Position numbers and translations under genes: made by a program
Notes under the pieces: model-generated
Told to the model about the DNA's origin: nothing
The model's input: only the letters and a program-made list of their open reading frames with translations
The model's database searches: none
Shown here: piece by piece, positions 47,001-52,239 of the stretch
Layout: the number at the start of each line of letters is the position of its first letter
Numbering within the stretch: position 1 is the first letter of the stretch
Assembly (NCBI GenBank): GCA_963971285.1
Contig: OZ020246.1
Span: 19,141,217 to 19,205,216 of the forward strand
From: Astropecten irregularis
Lineage: Eukaryota; Echinodermata; Asteroidea; Paxillosida; Astropectinidae
Length of the DNA: 64,000 nucleotides
Direction: 5' to 3'

Positions 47001-47127
47001 CCGTTCGCAGATCTATGCGTTGAGTTTCAATGAGCACTACATAGCAGACACCATGCAAGCTCTGGTAGCTGACCCGGAGCGAGTACGCGTCGTTACATCA
47101 GCCGGCGACCTCCCCTCTCTGTACTAG
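16967..47127 (+). CDS. Secreted modular protein: signal peptide, four EGF-ShKT modules, VWA domain
   Basis: A 16-exon gene assembled by splice sites and phase. The coding sum is 1,629 nt, or 542 residues. Order: signal peptide 1-21; EGF1 27-59; ShKT1 60-98; linker 99-108; EGF2 109-140; ShKT2 141-174; linker 175-184; EGF3 185-217; ShKT3 218-260; linker plus EGF4 261-303; ShKT4 304-342; short linker 343-353; VWA about 375-540. Each EGF and ShKT has six cysteines in family spacing. The VWA MIDAS is complete: D382, S384 and S386 (DCSGS), T453 (GGETN), D483 (FTDG). There is no membrane segment after the signal peptide, so the product is probably an extracellular matrix, adhesion or defence protein binding partners through the metal site. 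ShKT domains occur in anemone potassium-channel blockers and in many metalloproteases; here they look structural, with no clear Lys-Tyr dyad. I recognise no named orthologue. The first intron boundary is uncertain. Confidence 0.88.
17296..17332 (+). mobile_element. MITE family A, left-end fragment (intron 1)
   Basis: TTAAAGGTAATTCCATACTT followed by TGGTTTCTGTCAAAT, then unrelated sequence. Lies 64 bp before a complete copy. Confidence 0.7.
17396..17775 (+). mobile_element. MITE family A, copy 7 (intron 1)
   Basis: Full-length, TTAAAGGTAACTTCATACTT to ATGATACTACCTTTAA, with a small insertion near 17470 (CGGCGAGACCCATG). Confidence 0.9.
17776..18152. other. No gene seen (intron 1)
   Basis: Intronic DNA with a moderately GC-rich patch at 18000-18100. 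No exon-like linker or EGF sequence found. Confidence 0.4.
18153..18753. mobile_element. Family J palindromic MITE split by a family A copy
   Basis: The left end GGGGACATTTTCATATAGAG and right end GCTGCTTAGAG...GATATTTGCCC are the arms of a family whose intact relative is at 54737-54952. A family A element (18350-18715) interrupts it inside TGCTTAAGCAA. Confidence 0.75.
18350..18715 (-). mobile_element. MITE family A, copy 8 (reverse, nested in J)
   Basis: Full-length reverse copy flanked on both sides by TTAA. The J relative at 54737 shows the related empty site GTGCTAAGCAA. Confidence 0.92.
18754..19544. other. Intron 1; (AAAT)n microsatellite
   Basis: AT-rich. About seven AAAT units lie at 19041-19069. 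No exon recognised. Confidence 0.5.
19545..19901 (+). mobile_element. MITE family B, copy 3 (intron 1)
   Basis: Left end degraded; the interior GATGGTGCTGGTAGAAAC, the DNA GACTCAGATGTCCGATAT and TGTGACCTTTACCATGATTG are clear. It ends 50 bp before EGF exon 2, so it forms the upstream part of that intron's 3' end. Confidence 0.8.
19950..20048 (+). CDS. Exon 2: EGF-like domain 1
   Basis: Reads CDLHCEHGHVLEI then SCRCVCSSGWQGDRC. The donor is GACG/GTGGGG, phase 1. Two acceptors are possible: GACATAG before 19950 (phase 1, matches exon 1 and the other EGF exons) and the better-looking TTTTAG before 19934 (phase 0, which would need a different upstream exon). A stop just upstream limits it to these. 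Confidence 0.75.
20142..20488 (-). mobile_element. MITE family A, copy 9 (intron 2, reverse)
   Basis: From TTAAAGGTAGTATTATACTT to AAAATATGATACTTTTAA. Starts 94 bp after exon 2. Confidence 0.88.
20550..20645. mobile_element. Family F hairpin element, fragment
   Basis: Contains CCAACAGATTCCGTGCATTG, TGATTGGCCTGCGCATTG and GGTAGCGCACTATTTTGAAT, matching the right half of the complete element at 47371-47525. Confidence 0.65.
20646..22138. other. Intron 2; small tandem repeat
   Basis: Mostly unique. At 21447-21545 the unit CCACACATGTTGGTTG occurs three times with AATATTA spacers. No exon seen. Confidence 0.5.
22139..22255 (+). CDS. Exon 3: ShKT domain 1
   Basis: Acceptor TTTTGCAG, donor GCG/GTAAGA, phase 1-1, 117 nt. 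Encodes EKCIDARGAQAC, then LCTDQRYEDF, NCAATCGFC: six cysteines in canonical ShKT order. Confidence 0.93.
22256..23256. other. Intron 3, start
   Basis: Unique AT-rich DNA; no exon or repeat recognised. Confidence 0.4.
23257..23395 (-). mobile_element. tRNA-derived SINE, copy 1
   Basis: On the minus strand CGCTCAGTTGGTAGAGCGCC (A-box/D-arm-like), then GGTTCGAGTCCCGC (B box/T-loop), then a tail with AATTTTTCTTTGTTCAC. The anticodon arm is degenerate, so it is a SINE head and not a tRNA gene. A decayed copy is at 37644-37770. Confidence 0.78.
23396..24410. other. Intron 3, unique DNA
   Basis: AT-rich with several A- and T-runs. No family A or B element and no exon-like Cys-rich frame. Confidence 0.4.
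24411..24495. promoter_or_regulatory. Cluster of three CACGTG E-boxes
   Basis: CACGTG at 24417-24422, 24429-24434 and 24484-24489. The first two form a near-palindrome around the CRE-like TGACGTAT. It could be an intronic enhancer for bHLH-zip factors (USF, MITF or Myc type). Inference from motifs only. Confidence 0.35.
24568..24622 (+). repeat. Dispersed hairpin motif G, copy 2
   Basis: CCTTTGAGAAAGATCCTAAC, then TAGGACCGAAACGTCAGTCC and CTCCTAACTCCA. Same order as copies at 14134 and 63028; the stem is kept apart from one G:C-type change. Confidence 0.72.
24623..25689. other. Intron 3, unique DNA
   Basis: An ORF at 24746-25150 has no domain pattern. No exon supported. Confidence 0.4.
25690..25975. 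repeat. (ACCATCA)n heptanucleotide tandem repeat
   Basis: About 35 units of ACCATCA with ACCATAA, ACCACAA and ACCATTA variants, degrading towards the right end. Confidence 0.93.
25976..26534. other. Intron 3, unique DNA
   Basis: AT-rich; no exon or repeat recognised. Confidence 0.4.
26535..26736. mobile_element. Family O palindromic MITE
   Basis: Inverted ends GCCTTTACGAAACCAGGCTT and AGCCTCATTTCGTAAAAGC with matching GGCTTGGGA / TCCCAAGCC just inside. About 200 bp, no ORF. The end resembles family D (GTTTACGAAACGGAGGCTC). Confidence 0.75.
26737..28183. other. Intron 3, unique DNA
   Basis: A 74-codon ORF at 27323-27547 is Cys-containing but lacks EGF or ShKT spacing and splice sites in phase. 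No feature called. Confidence 0.4.
28184..28539 (+). mobile_element. MITE family A, copy 10 (intron 3)
   Basis: From TTAAAGGTAATATATTACTT to TATGCTATATACCTTTAG. It carries an uninterrupted GTATTTGTTAAGTC, the same TTAA site that hosts the nested copy at 4637. Confidence 0.88.
28540..29200. other. Intron 3, unique DNA
   Basis: No repeat or exon recognised. Confidence 0.4.
29201..29511. mobile_element. Family N palindromic MITE
   Basis: Inverted ends AATTGTTGTGTTGCCCTCA and GAAGGCAACACAACAATT, with inner GGGTCGGTCGG / CGGTCGGTC blocks. About 310 bp with no coding capacity. Confidence 0.8.
29512..30691. other. Intron 3, unique DNA
   Basis: Long T- and A-runs near 30010 and 30220-30245. No exon seen. 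Confidence 0.4.
30692..30821 (+). mobile_element. MITE family A, right-end fragment
   Basis: Starts at CATTTCATGGACAACTTT and keeps GCCATCACCATCTCCATACC and TGCTACCAAAGTACGATAGT. The left two thirds are missing. Confidence 0.82.
30822..31799. other. Intron 3, unique DNA
   Basis: Includes a C-rich stretch (30990-31070). GGAGCTCCATAAGTG and GCTCCGTA recur at 31280-31340 and 31625. No exon. Confidence 0.4.
31800..32225 (+). mobile_element. MITE family A, copy 11, inside a 28-bp direct duplication
   Basis: The full element (31825-32196, TTAA at both ends) is flanked by near-identical sequences, TTAAAACACAAGGAACATTT at 31800 and again at 32193. The simplest reading is insertion into the middle TTAA of a pre-existing tandem duplication. 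Confidence 0.88.
32226..33132. other. Intron 3, end
   Basis: Unique AT-rich DNA leading to the pyrimidine tract of the exon 4 acceptor. Confidence 0.4.
33133..33162 (+). CDS. Exon 4: 30-nt linker microexon
   Basis: Acceptor CTTCCTACAG, donor TTTTG/GTAAGT, phase 1-1. Encodes DKFGPGSEGF. Identical length and pattern to exon 7. Confidence 0.88.
33163..33650. other. Intron 4, start
   Basis: No repeat or exon recognised. Confidence 0.4.
33651..34025. mobile_element. Diverged family B-like MITE (intron 4)
   Basis: Ends TTAAAGGGATGGTACAGAAC and CAATTCTGTACCCTCCCTTTAA are inverted. The inside keeps TATCATCACCATAATAC, GTGAATCTGTGATCATG and CATTTCAGACAAAAACATTT, the layout of families A and B, but with low identity. 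It ends 108 bp before exon 5. Confidence 0.78.
34134..34229 (+). CDS. Exon 5: EGF-like domain 2
   Basis: Acceptor TATCCAG, donor AATG/GTGAGA, 96 nt, phase 1-1. Reads VCDLNCGEPGGTLNVEDCTC then HCGKGWTGQLC, with the EGF C-x-C and GWTG core. Confidence 0.92.
34230..34885. other. Intron 5
   Basis: No dispersed repeat recognised; ordinary intronic DNA. Confidence 0.4.
34886..34987 (+). CDS. Exon 6: ShKT domain 2
   Basis: Acceptor AATACAG, donor TGTG/GTACGG, 102 nt, phase 1-1. Reads EKCVDQSSKCDLWGKYQC then SRTCPAMCGEC, the shortest of the four ShKT domains. Confidence 0.92.
34988..35688. other. Intron 6
   Basis: A hairpin-like AGCACCTCACTCGATCGG-GTGCT lies near 35485-35520. No exon. Confidence 0.4.
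35689..35718 (+). CDS. Exon 7: 30-nt linker microexon
   Basis: Acceptor TTCAAACAG, donor TTCG/GTAAGT, phase 1-1. Encodes DEFGPGSPGF; 8 of 10 residues match exon 4. Confidence 0.9.
35719..36278. other. Intron 7, start
   Basis: No repeat or exon recognised. Confidence 0.4.
36279..36634 (+). mobile_element. MITE family A, copy 12 (intron 7)
   Basis: From TTAAAGGTAGCTTCATACTT to TACCAAAGTACGACAGTAAA and CCTTTA. Right terminus degraded. Confidence 0.86.
36635..37419. other. Intron 7, end
   Basis: Unique AT-rich DNA; no exon besides the one at 37420. Confidence 0.4.
37420..37518 (+). CDS. Exon 8: EGF-like domain 3
   Basis: Acceptor GATAAAG preceded by TTTCTT, donor GAAA/GTAAGA, 99 nt, phase 1-1. 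Reads VCRLDCVNGGTLVAN then ECRCACAKGWEGTQC. Confidence 0.9.
37644..37770 (-). mobile_element. tRNA-derived SINE, copy 2 (intron 8)
   Basis: Shares AAAAGTGAACAAAGAAAATT and the B-box GCGGGATTCGAACC with copy 1 at 23257. The A-box side is decayed. Confidence 0.75.
37961..38123. mobile_element. MITE family P, copy 2 (intron 8)
   Basis: Ends GGGTCGATTTCACGAAGACT and GTTTGGTGAAATCGACCC. 163 bp, a relative of 1426-1592. Confidence 0.84.
38124..38813. other. Intron 8, end
   Basis: Unique DNA. A moderately GC-rich patch at 38270-38470 is open but shows no domain. Confidence 0.4.
38814..38942 (+). CDS. Exon 9: ShKT domain 3
   Basis: Acceptor AACAAAAG after a T-rich tract, donor TGTG/GTAAGG, 129 nt, phase 1-1. 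Reads VCQNHYEACEPDPEQPNRG, then QQC, DKCHLLCGRC: six cysteines with a longer second loop than its sisters. A nearer GTCAG at 38824 is out of phase and would lose the first Cys. Confidence 0.82.
38943..39454. other. Intron 9, start
   Basis: No repeat recognised. Confidence 0.4.
39455..39565. mobile_element. Family E palindromic MITE, partial
   Basis: GGCTGTGTCCCAATTCTCTG then GCTGCGACCGCAAATAACAC, matching the complete element at 47218-47348; the right arm is truncated. Confidence 0.78.
39681..39809 (+). CDS. Exon 10: linker fused to EGF-like domain 4
   Basis: Acceptor AACCCAG, donor GAAG/GTAAGA, 129 nt, phase 1-1. Begins GKFGPGSPGFE and runs without an intron into CTLTCDNGGTLTNN and CFCACAEGWEGTRC. 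In modules 2 and 3 the same two parts are separate exons. Confidence 0.92.
40010..40126 (+). CDS. Exon 11: ShKT domain 4
   Basis: Acceptor CCCCTAAG, donor GACG/GTAAAG, 117 nt, phase 1-1. Reads DVCQDKRPGGCTKIAHAC then SSCAKTCGFC. Confidence 0.92.
40163..40355. repeat. Family M: two palindromic units in tandem (intron 11)
   Basis: ACACGGGTTTACACCTTGGC...CGAAGTGCAAACCCGT (40163-40259) is followed at 40277 by a second unit with the same ends, sharing CTTCAAAACGAGGCA and CACGCATGCGC. The unit ends are inverted. Confidence 0.82.
40515..40555. mobile_element. Family J arm fragment
   Basis: AGGGCCAATTTCATAAAGAT GCTTATATAGGC matches one arm of the family J element at 54737-54952. Confidence 0.6.
40556..41212. 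other. Intron 11, end
   Basis: No exon or repeat recognised apart from the acceptor of exon 12. Confidence 0.4.
41213..41245 (+). CDS. Exon 12: short pre-VWA linker
   Basis: Acceptor TTCTCTCAG, donor CTCG/GTATGT, 33 nt, phase 1-1. Encodes AGQKDFGDYFL, possibly a diverged relative of the FGPGS microexon because it keeps the DFG core and size. Confidence 0.75.
41246..41835. other. Intron 12, start
   Basis: Unique DNA, no exon seen. Confidence 0.4.
41836..42099 (-). mobile_element. Family D palindromic MITE, copy 1 (intron 12)
   Basis: Ends GGGCCCTTTTACAAACTTCG and GAGGTTTGGTAACTAGGCCC with GGCTCC-repeat arms (GGCTCCAGCTCCGGCTCC). The interior contains GAATCTACTTCCAAACCG and CAGCATATG-like sequence. 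No ORF. Confidence 0.82.
42102..42157. mobile_element. Family F hairpin element, half copy
   Basis: TGATTGGCCAACGCGTTGCA then GGTGGCGCACTGTTTGGAAT; matches the right arm of 47371-47525 and abuts the family D element. Confidence 0.7.
42158..43011. other. Intron 12, unique DNA
   Basis: No repeat or exon recognised. Confidence 0.4.
43012..43357 (-). mobile_element. MITE family B, copy 4 (intron 12, reverse)
   Basis: TTAAAGTTATAATACAATAA, then GATTGGTAAAGGTCACAGAA at one end and CCAATCCTGTACTGTATACC TTTAA at the other. Ends 93 bp before exon 13. Confidence 0.88.
43451..43543 (+). CDS. Exon 13: start of VWA domain
   Basis: Acceptor TTAAACAG, donor TCCG/GTAAAG, 93 nt, phase 1-1. A Pro/Glu-rich lead-in followed by GIEVAFLLDCSG, strand 1 and the first half of the MIDAS. 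Confidence 0.92.
43826..44020 (+). CDS. Exon 14: VWA domain, central part
   Basis: Acceptor ACTTCAG, donor GAAG/GTAATC, 195 nt, phase 1-1. Starts GSM, completing DCSGSM across the splice, then GGVRISLVTFGSGASVRLNL and VPRVLRSLDDVRYE. Confidence 0.94.
44127..44265. repeat. Imperfect GCA/ACA trinucleotide repeat (intron 14)
   Basis: GCAGCAGCAGCAACAGCATC and similar runs, interrupted at 44170-44225. Open frames here come from the repeat. Confidence 0.85.
44266..44873. other. Intron 14, end
   Basis: No exon apart from the strong pyrimidine tract at 44820-44870 before exon 15. Confidence 0.45.
44874..45037 (+). CDS. Exon 15: VWA domain, MIDAS Thr and Asp
   Basis: Acceptor CGAGCAG after a long pyrimidine tract, donor GGAG/GTAATG. 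Phase 1 in and phase 0 out, the only asymmetric internal exon. Contains GGETNMKKAF, KVVFLFTDG and LAKTLRDEGVE. Confidence 0.93.
45312..45549 (+). mobile_element. Family D palindromic MITE, copy 2 (intron 15)
   Basis: Ends AGCGTTTACGAAACGGAGGC and GTCTCCGTTTCGTAAACGCC. The interior has TTCGGAAGTAGATTCTCCGG, AACAGAGCTTCAGCTTCAAT and CCAGCATATGGATG. The clearest copy of the family. Confidence 0.88.
45550..46358. other. Intron 15, unique DNA
   Basis: Includes a C-rich stretch at 46024-46050. No exon or repeat recognised. Confidence 0.4.
46359..46546. mobile_element. Family K palindromic MITE (intron 15)
   Basis: Inverted ends TTGGGACACCACTATAACGA and GTTATAGTGGCGTTCCAA. Internal CGTTATAGTGGTTGTTCGTT makes a further inverted repeat. 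About 188 bp. Confidence 0.82.
46547..47010. other. Intron 15, end
   Basis: Unique AT-rich DNA. Confidence 0.4.
47011..47127 (+). CDS. Exon 16: end of VWA domain and stop
   Basis: Acceptor GTTCGCAG, phase 0. Reads IYALSFNEHYIADTMQALVA, then DPERVRVVTSAGDLPSLY and TAG. It fits the last strand and helix of a VWA domain, and the protein stops directly after it. Confidence 0.92.
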   Translation: MYALSFNEHYIADTMQALVADPERVRVVTSAGDLPSLY

Positions 47128-47217
47128 TCCGTGGGGGTCGTTGCACTTGAAAGTTTTCCGTTGCACAAGGCAGTGACCGACAGCGGGATTATTCAGCGGT
47201 TTTTTGTTTAACATTAC

Positions 47218-47348
47218 GCCGTGTCCCAAATCTCTGGCTGCGGCTGCCAATTACACACGCACCTATGGCAGCCACTAGCCAGGGTCTGCAGCCATTTCCA
47301 TAGACTTGCGTGTTATTTGCGGTCGCAGCCAAAGATTTGGGACACGGC
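47218..47348. mobile_element. Family E palindromic MITE, complete (probable 3' UTR)
   Basis: Ends GCCGTGTCCCAAATCTCTGG and AAAGATTTGGGACACGGC, with CACGCACCTATGGCAGCC against CATTTCCATAGACTTGCGTG inside. 131 bp. Lies 90 bp after the stop codon. Confidence 0.88.
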
Positions 47349-47370
47349 CTTATGATTATTTCCTGGATAC

Positions 47371-47525
47371 GGGCGATACCGAATAGTTACGCCACCAAGA
47401 GTTTGTAACGTGTTGGCCAATCACAATGCACGGAATTTCGCAATTGGAAACGGTCGACAGATTCCGCGCATAGTGATTGGTCAACGCGTTACAAACTCTT
47501 GGTGGCGCACTGTTTGTAATCGCCC
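47371..47525. mobile_element. Family F hairpin element, complete (probable 3' UTR)
   Basis: Ends GGGCGATACCGAATAGTTAC and GTTTGTAATCGCCC. Arms contain GCCACCAAGAGTTTGTAACG and CGCGTTACAAACTCTTGG. 155 bp. Fragments occur at 20550 and 42102. Confidence 0.87.
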
Positions 47526-47923
47526 ATATTGGTATAGCACTCTGCAAGTTTGGGATCTCAGGTATAGTTAAATTACATTCTATCAATTTCCAGTTTAAAT
47601 GTCTCGAATTTCTCTCTTGAAAGCTACCGGTATATGCATTCACAAACAACATACAATTCAAAAATAACGTATCGACGAACGATGGCTTAATTTAGTGCTT
47701 TAACTAAAAAATGCATAAAGATAATGTTTTAGCATTTAAACACGTTGACATAATTATATTGGTGGATTATACGACTGTTTCGAATATTTTTGAATTGCTA
47801 CAGAAGTTTTTGTTTTCCCGATGTTCAAGAGATAAATACATCCCCTGTGGTATTTTTAGGAATAGCATTTTCAATCGGTTGTTTACACATGTTCATAAAA
47901 CGGTGAAAGTTGCTGGAGACAAG
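47526..47923. other. Probable 3' UTR or downstream DNA
   Basis: AT-rich, no ORF with a domain. Confidence 0.35.
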
Positions 47924-47936
47924 AATAAAGAATAAA
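47924..47936 (+). terminator. Candidate polyadenylation signals
   Basis: Two AATAAA hexamers seven bases apart (47924-47929, 47931-47936), the first ones I find after the stop at 47127. If used, the 3' UTR is about 800 nt and includes the two palindromic elements. Confidence 0.35.
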
Positions 47937-48013
47937 ACAGCTTTAAATCAAACAGGTGCAAATGAGCCGTTCAATTTTGTCGCAAATGCAAATTCTGTGT
48001 CACTGTATCTGCC

Positions 48014-48415
48014 TTAAAGGTAGTATCATACTTTGGGAGTAATAGGTTTGCGGTGACACCATGTAAGCTCTTCTGTGATAGTGTGTGGTTCTGAGAAAAA
48101 CCGTTGGTATAGTGTGCTCTGTTCGTCCTCAGTTACTCTTCCCAGTCCCATACGGTGCCCACCTTTTGAGAAAACAGCAAAAAAAAAACGCCCACGGTAT
48201 TTTTTCTAAATCTTTTCACCGTTATTATTGATCTTCCGAAGATCAAAATTGATCATTGGTTTTACTCTTTTCTGGATAAATACAGCATGTCAGGCAGAAC
48301 AATTTTAACGGTATGATTCTACAATCACCATCTTTATACCCTGTAAGCTATAGGGAAATCTGTGGAGATTTATGTTTCTGTAGCCTATGATACCAAAGTA
48401 TGAAAGTACCTTTCA
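48014..48415 (+). mobile_element. MITE family A, copy 13, with captured family C segment
   Basis: Starts TTAAAGGTAGTATCATACTT but switches at 48037 into family C leader sequence (GGTTTGCGGTGACACCATGT, AGTGTGTGGTTCTGAGAAAA, GTGCTCTGTTCGTCCTC). It returns to A at about 48140 (CCCATACGGTGCCCACC) and finishes with an A end. Confidence 0.85.
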
Positions 48416-48820
48416 TATCAAAATAGAAGAATTTATTGAATGGGACATCATTAAGAGTTGATTATGTGTATTTTTGGGAAAGTGTGTGAAAACGTGCCAC
48501 TCGATGCTTGTCACGCAGAGACTAATTTCACACTTTCCCGCGAGCGGAAAATAGTGTCTCTATATGCGGGCACTTAGGGCCTACCGTATCTATACGACTG
48601 TCGTGATTTCATTTACCAACGGAGCAGAAATTCCGTCTTCAACAGACGAGGCAGAATTGTCCTCTTGTATGAACAGTTGCTACGGCGATTTCGGGTCTTA
48701 TTGTTCATGCAGCTACAAGTTTCAGTAATATTTTATCCCGATTGTTTTACTTCGATAATATAATGATATGCGGCGTATTTCTTCTGTGTGGTAAACCACT
48801 TTGAAAAGACTGAGGCTTGG
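48416..48820. other. No gene seen
   Basis: Intergenic-looking DNA. A short imperfect hairpin (GAAAGTGTGTGAAA against TTTCACACTTTC) lies at 48478-48537. Confidence 0.4.
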
Positions 48821-49060
48821 TTAAAGGTATAATACATGATACGGTAAAGGTTAAAGAACAGCACGCACACTTTCTCTGATCAAACATGTACATGATTGTA
48901 CAAAAGTTGAACTCAATCGGACATCTGAGTCACGAGAAAATAGCGAAACCCCGACTCAATTTTTCTTAAAAAACATAAAGAATGGTTTTGATCTTACCCC
49001 AAGATCAAAACTGTTTTCGGTCTTTGTTTGACTAATTTCTGGATACATAGCCTACGCATT
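48821..49060 (-). mobile_element. MITE family B, copy 5 (reverse, truncated)
   Basis: TTAAAGGTATAATACATGAT, GTAAAGGTTAAAGAACAGC, GAACTCAATCGGACATCTGA, GGTTTTGATCTTACCCC; the far third is missing. Confidence 0.83.
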
Positions 49061-49360
49061 ATCTTGGGTTTTTTTTAAGAGAAGTATATTTGCGTCATGC
49101 CCATTAACTTCGCAGAAAGAGAGAGCCGTCCATCCACCACGTGCACGTGTAGTATAGAGGAACCACTGCGGTAAAACGACACATGAACGTGCTCAATTCA
49201 GAACAAGAGCGTGTCTACGGCAAAAGATTCCATTTAAGCGGTCCGAGATATTTCGTTTTTTTAGAAGCGTGTATCGTCTTTCGTAAATTACACGAAAAAC
49301 TCAGGCTCCGTGTGAGGAAAAAATTCAGAATGGATCCTGCAAAGGGAAGAAGCTGTGTAA

Positions 49361-49534
49361 AGGTTGATTATGTCCCCTAGGTAAATATGTCCGGGAGAGT
49401 AGAATTACGTGGTCCTGACTCGGGTTAATAAGTCCGGGGGACACAATGTCCTACATATTAAATCTATCCGCCGGACACTTTCACGAAGGTATTTCTGTCG
49501 GCATGGACACATTTACCGGGGGGACACAATTACC
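49361..49534. mobile_element. Family L palindromic MITE
   Basis: AGGTTGATTATGTCCCCTAG GTAAATATGTCC on the left is matched, inverted, by GGACACATTTACCGGGGGGA CACAATTACC on the right. About 174 bp. The short ORFs overlapping it are not genes. Confidence 0.72.
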
Positions 49535-50298
49535 CGAAACACCCCTGGAAGTGAACACGGAAATAATGACACAGGTGGACGAGAAACATTTTTTAATAAG
49601 CTTTTGAACTTTTTTTTTTGTCAATCTTGAACGTATGCTATGTACAATGTACGTCACAGAATAAAATTACAACTTTCTGGTTTGCCCCTTTACTACAAAT
49701 ATACTTTTTTTTAAGTGATCGCCTGGATCCTCAGCACATAGCGCCCTCTGTCGTCGTAAATTGAAAAATATCTTAATAAATCGATGTACAAGTATTTAAC
49801 ACGCAATAATAATTACGAACAATAATTCTGTAAACTTAAAGTTCTAAGTGTTCATGTTTGTTTTGGGGGATAAAGAGAATAAGAGGAACTGTATATAATA
49901 GCTCTATGTACAATGGTGTGTTTTAAATTATCTGTTAAACAATATACATTTCAAATAAAAAATATTCAATACAGGTTTGTGTGCCATAATTGTACTGCAT
50001 CTAGGTTGATGATACAATTAAGGTAAAAGAAGGAAGAAAAGTTGAAAGTTGTGCGTGGCCGGCCATTTCAATTAATTTCCGTCTTTTCTATAACACGGAC
50101 TGTGTGTTCAAAAATGAACAAAGTGAAGTGTTTACTAGCTGCTATCCGCGTCACTGGTCTCTGCGCGTAGCCCAGGCAAAATGCAGACACTTGAATGCAA
50201 ACTAATGCACGATGTAACACAGTGAAGTCACTCTACTGATGGTCTATACCTAACGAGCTAGATGGGATTGTATCTTCCCGCCAAAACAGGATGCATAC
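49535..50298. other. No gene seen
   Basis: AT-rich unique DNA. Confidence 0.4.
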
Positions 50299-50549
50299 TT
50301 AAAGCAGAGTGTACACTGTCAACATTTTCGGTAACATGTTGCCCAGTTTAATAGGGCAACACACCTGGGCAACACGACTTGGGCCCTGTGTACACTACCA
50401 ACATTTTGGCCAACATGTTACCGAGATGTTGCTGCGACATGTTACCCAACTCGTTTTGCTCTGTGTACACTGACAACATTTTCTGCAACAAGGTACCTGG
50501 GCAACAATGTTACCGAGATTGTTATATTGACAGTGTACACTCAGCTTAA
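50299..50549. mobile_element. Family I TTAA-flanked MITE
   Basis: TTAAAGCAGAGTGTACACTG TC at the left and TTGACAGTGTACACTCAGCT TAA at the right. Inside, GTGTACACTRNCAACATTTT recurs at three places with GGCAACA/TGTTACC blocks. It has the same TTAA flank as A and B but unrelated sequence. Confidence 0.85.
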
Positions 50550-52239
50550 CCCTCTCAATGTACACGTCTTCAAAACTATAAAACAACAGCAAACACACAA
50601 CTACTCGCATCGCAAACCTTTAAATGGCCTCGAGACTATTATCTCTCCATAGCTCGACACTTAACAATCATGAAATTGAAAGAAGAAAAAGGATTCAAAG
50701 TATAGATAATAAATTTCGTTTTGTTTACTATGTCTATGTACAATCGTTATCAACCTACAACGTGTTTTCGGAATAGTGAAAATACTGATATAAATTAAAA
50801 AATCAACTATAAAAACTTTAAAACAAATTGTCACCGTGTACGGAAGAAAACAAATGCCATCAATAAAGAAAAAAAACAGATATTTGACAAAAAACTTCCA
50901 AAGCAAGTTAGTAGGCTTTTCTTTAAACTGAGACAAGTAGAATCCTTCCGGTTTTTGTTCTGTTTTTTTGAAAAGGGAAGCTGGAAAACTGGAAAGAAAA
51001 TCACTCTCTTCTATTGTATACCGCCAACAATTTTGGCGCTTTGCCATCAGCTTACGTGTTTTTGTTTTAACATCATGATGTTCCTCTTTTAAAAATAAAA
51101 TGCCCATTTGTTTGGTCGGATTTTGGAGTGAAAATAGATTCAAACTGATTTACTTGATCATTGGTTGCCAAAAGTTGACACGAAAATAAACAATAAACAA
51201 AGACAAAACTAACACGAAAGGTAATTTCTGAATGGTTCGTATAGTGACGCATACCACTCAAGATTGCATTATTTTATTGCCGTTAGCTAAAATCCCAGCA
51301 ACTATGAAAATACTCCTGACTAAGATGATGTCCAATATGGCTAGCCGACAGGTTCCATTTACCTAACACGCCCTTGGCAATAAGCTTGCTCGGCCCAGTC
51401 ACTTGCCACGGACGCCAGACCAACCTTGCCCTTGAAATGTATCTCTTTAATATCTTAAGCCTAAGTGCCCGTGTTCGTTTCTTCTTCACTGCACTCGACT
51501 TGATAAGTTTCACGAAATGATAAATAGCCTGACAGGATATTGGGGACACTCACATTAAGCTGCAGCAAAATATTGACAAATTGTGCAGACGACAGTCATT
51601 TTGCAAACGAAATTGGAAACCGATCTGTCGGACTGTTCGTTTCTGAAAAAAATAAAGGAGTGTCATTCGTTTTGGGCACACGACCCATTCACTATTTGAA
51701 TGGCAAATTTTCGCTGGCAAATCACTCCCAAATATCACAAGTAATCCCTGAATATCAAACAACAAATTCGAATTAAGGCAAACACAAAGATTGATATTTT
51801 TCTCTGAGAAAACTGGCCCTTGACTTGGACGTATTGGACAAAATGTCAGTGTTGAATAAAGATGGCATTTTAGAATCCAAAAGTCAGTCAGGCAATGCCT
51901 TAGCCTCCCTTTTTTTCTCAAGGGGTTCAGGACTTTTCTCCATGGCAAACAGAGTCAGATTTTAGTGCCACAGCATCATATCCCTTGAGCCTTGGGTCTT
52001 TCTGGTTTTTAATCGAGTGCAAATCGCTTTGTGTGTGTATGCATTTGATGATAACTTCTTGACGAAGCAGGGAGGATTTAACAAGGGTAGACTGTACAGC
52101 AAGGGGATTTGACCCACATTTGCCGGGGGACAAAACTCATCATTGAGTGAAGCTGGTGGCACCAACAACTATGCCGGCCTATAAAGCCTAGTCCCACAAG
52201 CCTGCCTCACTGCTGCAAACTGTATGCATACAAGAATCC
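50550..52239. other. No gene supported
   Basis: AT-rich. Several ORFs of 60-160 codons on both strands show no domain, signal peptide or splice pattern. It could be intergenic or a long untranslated region of a neighbour. Confidence 0.4.
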
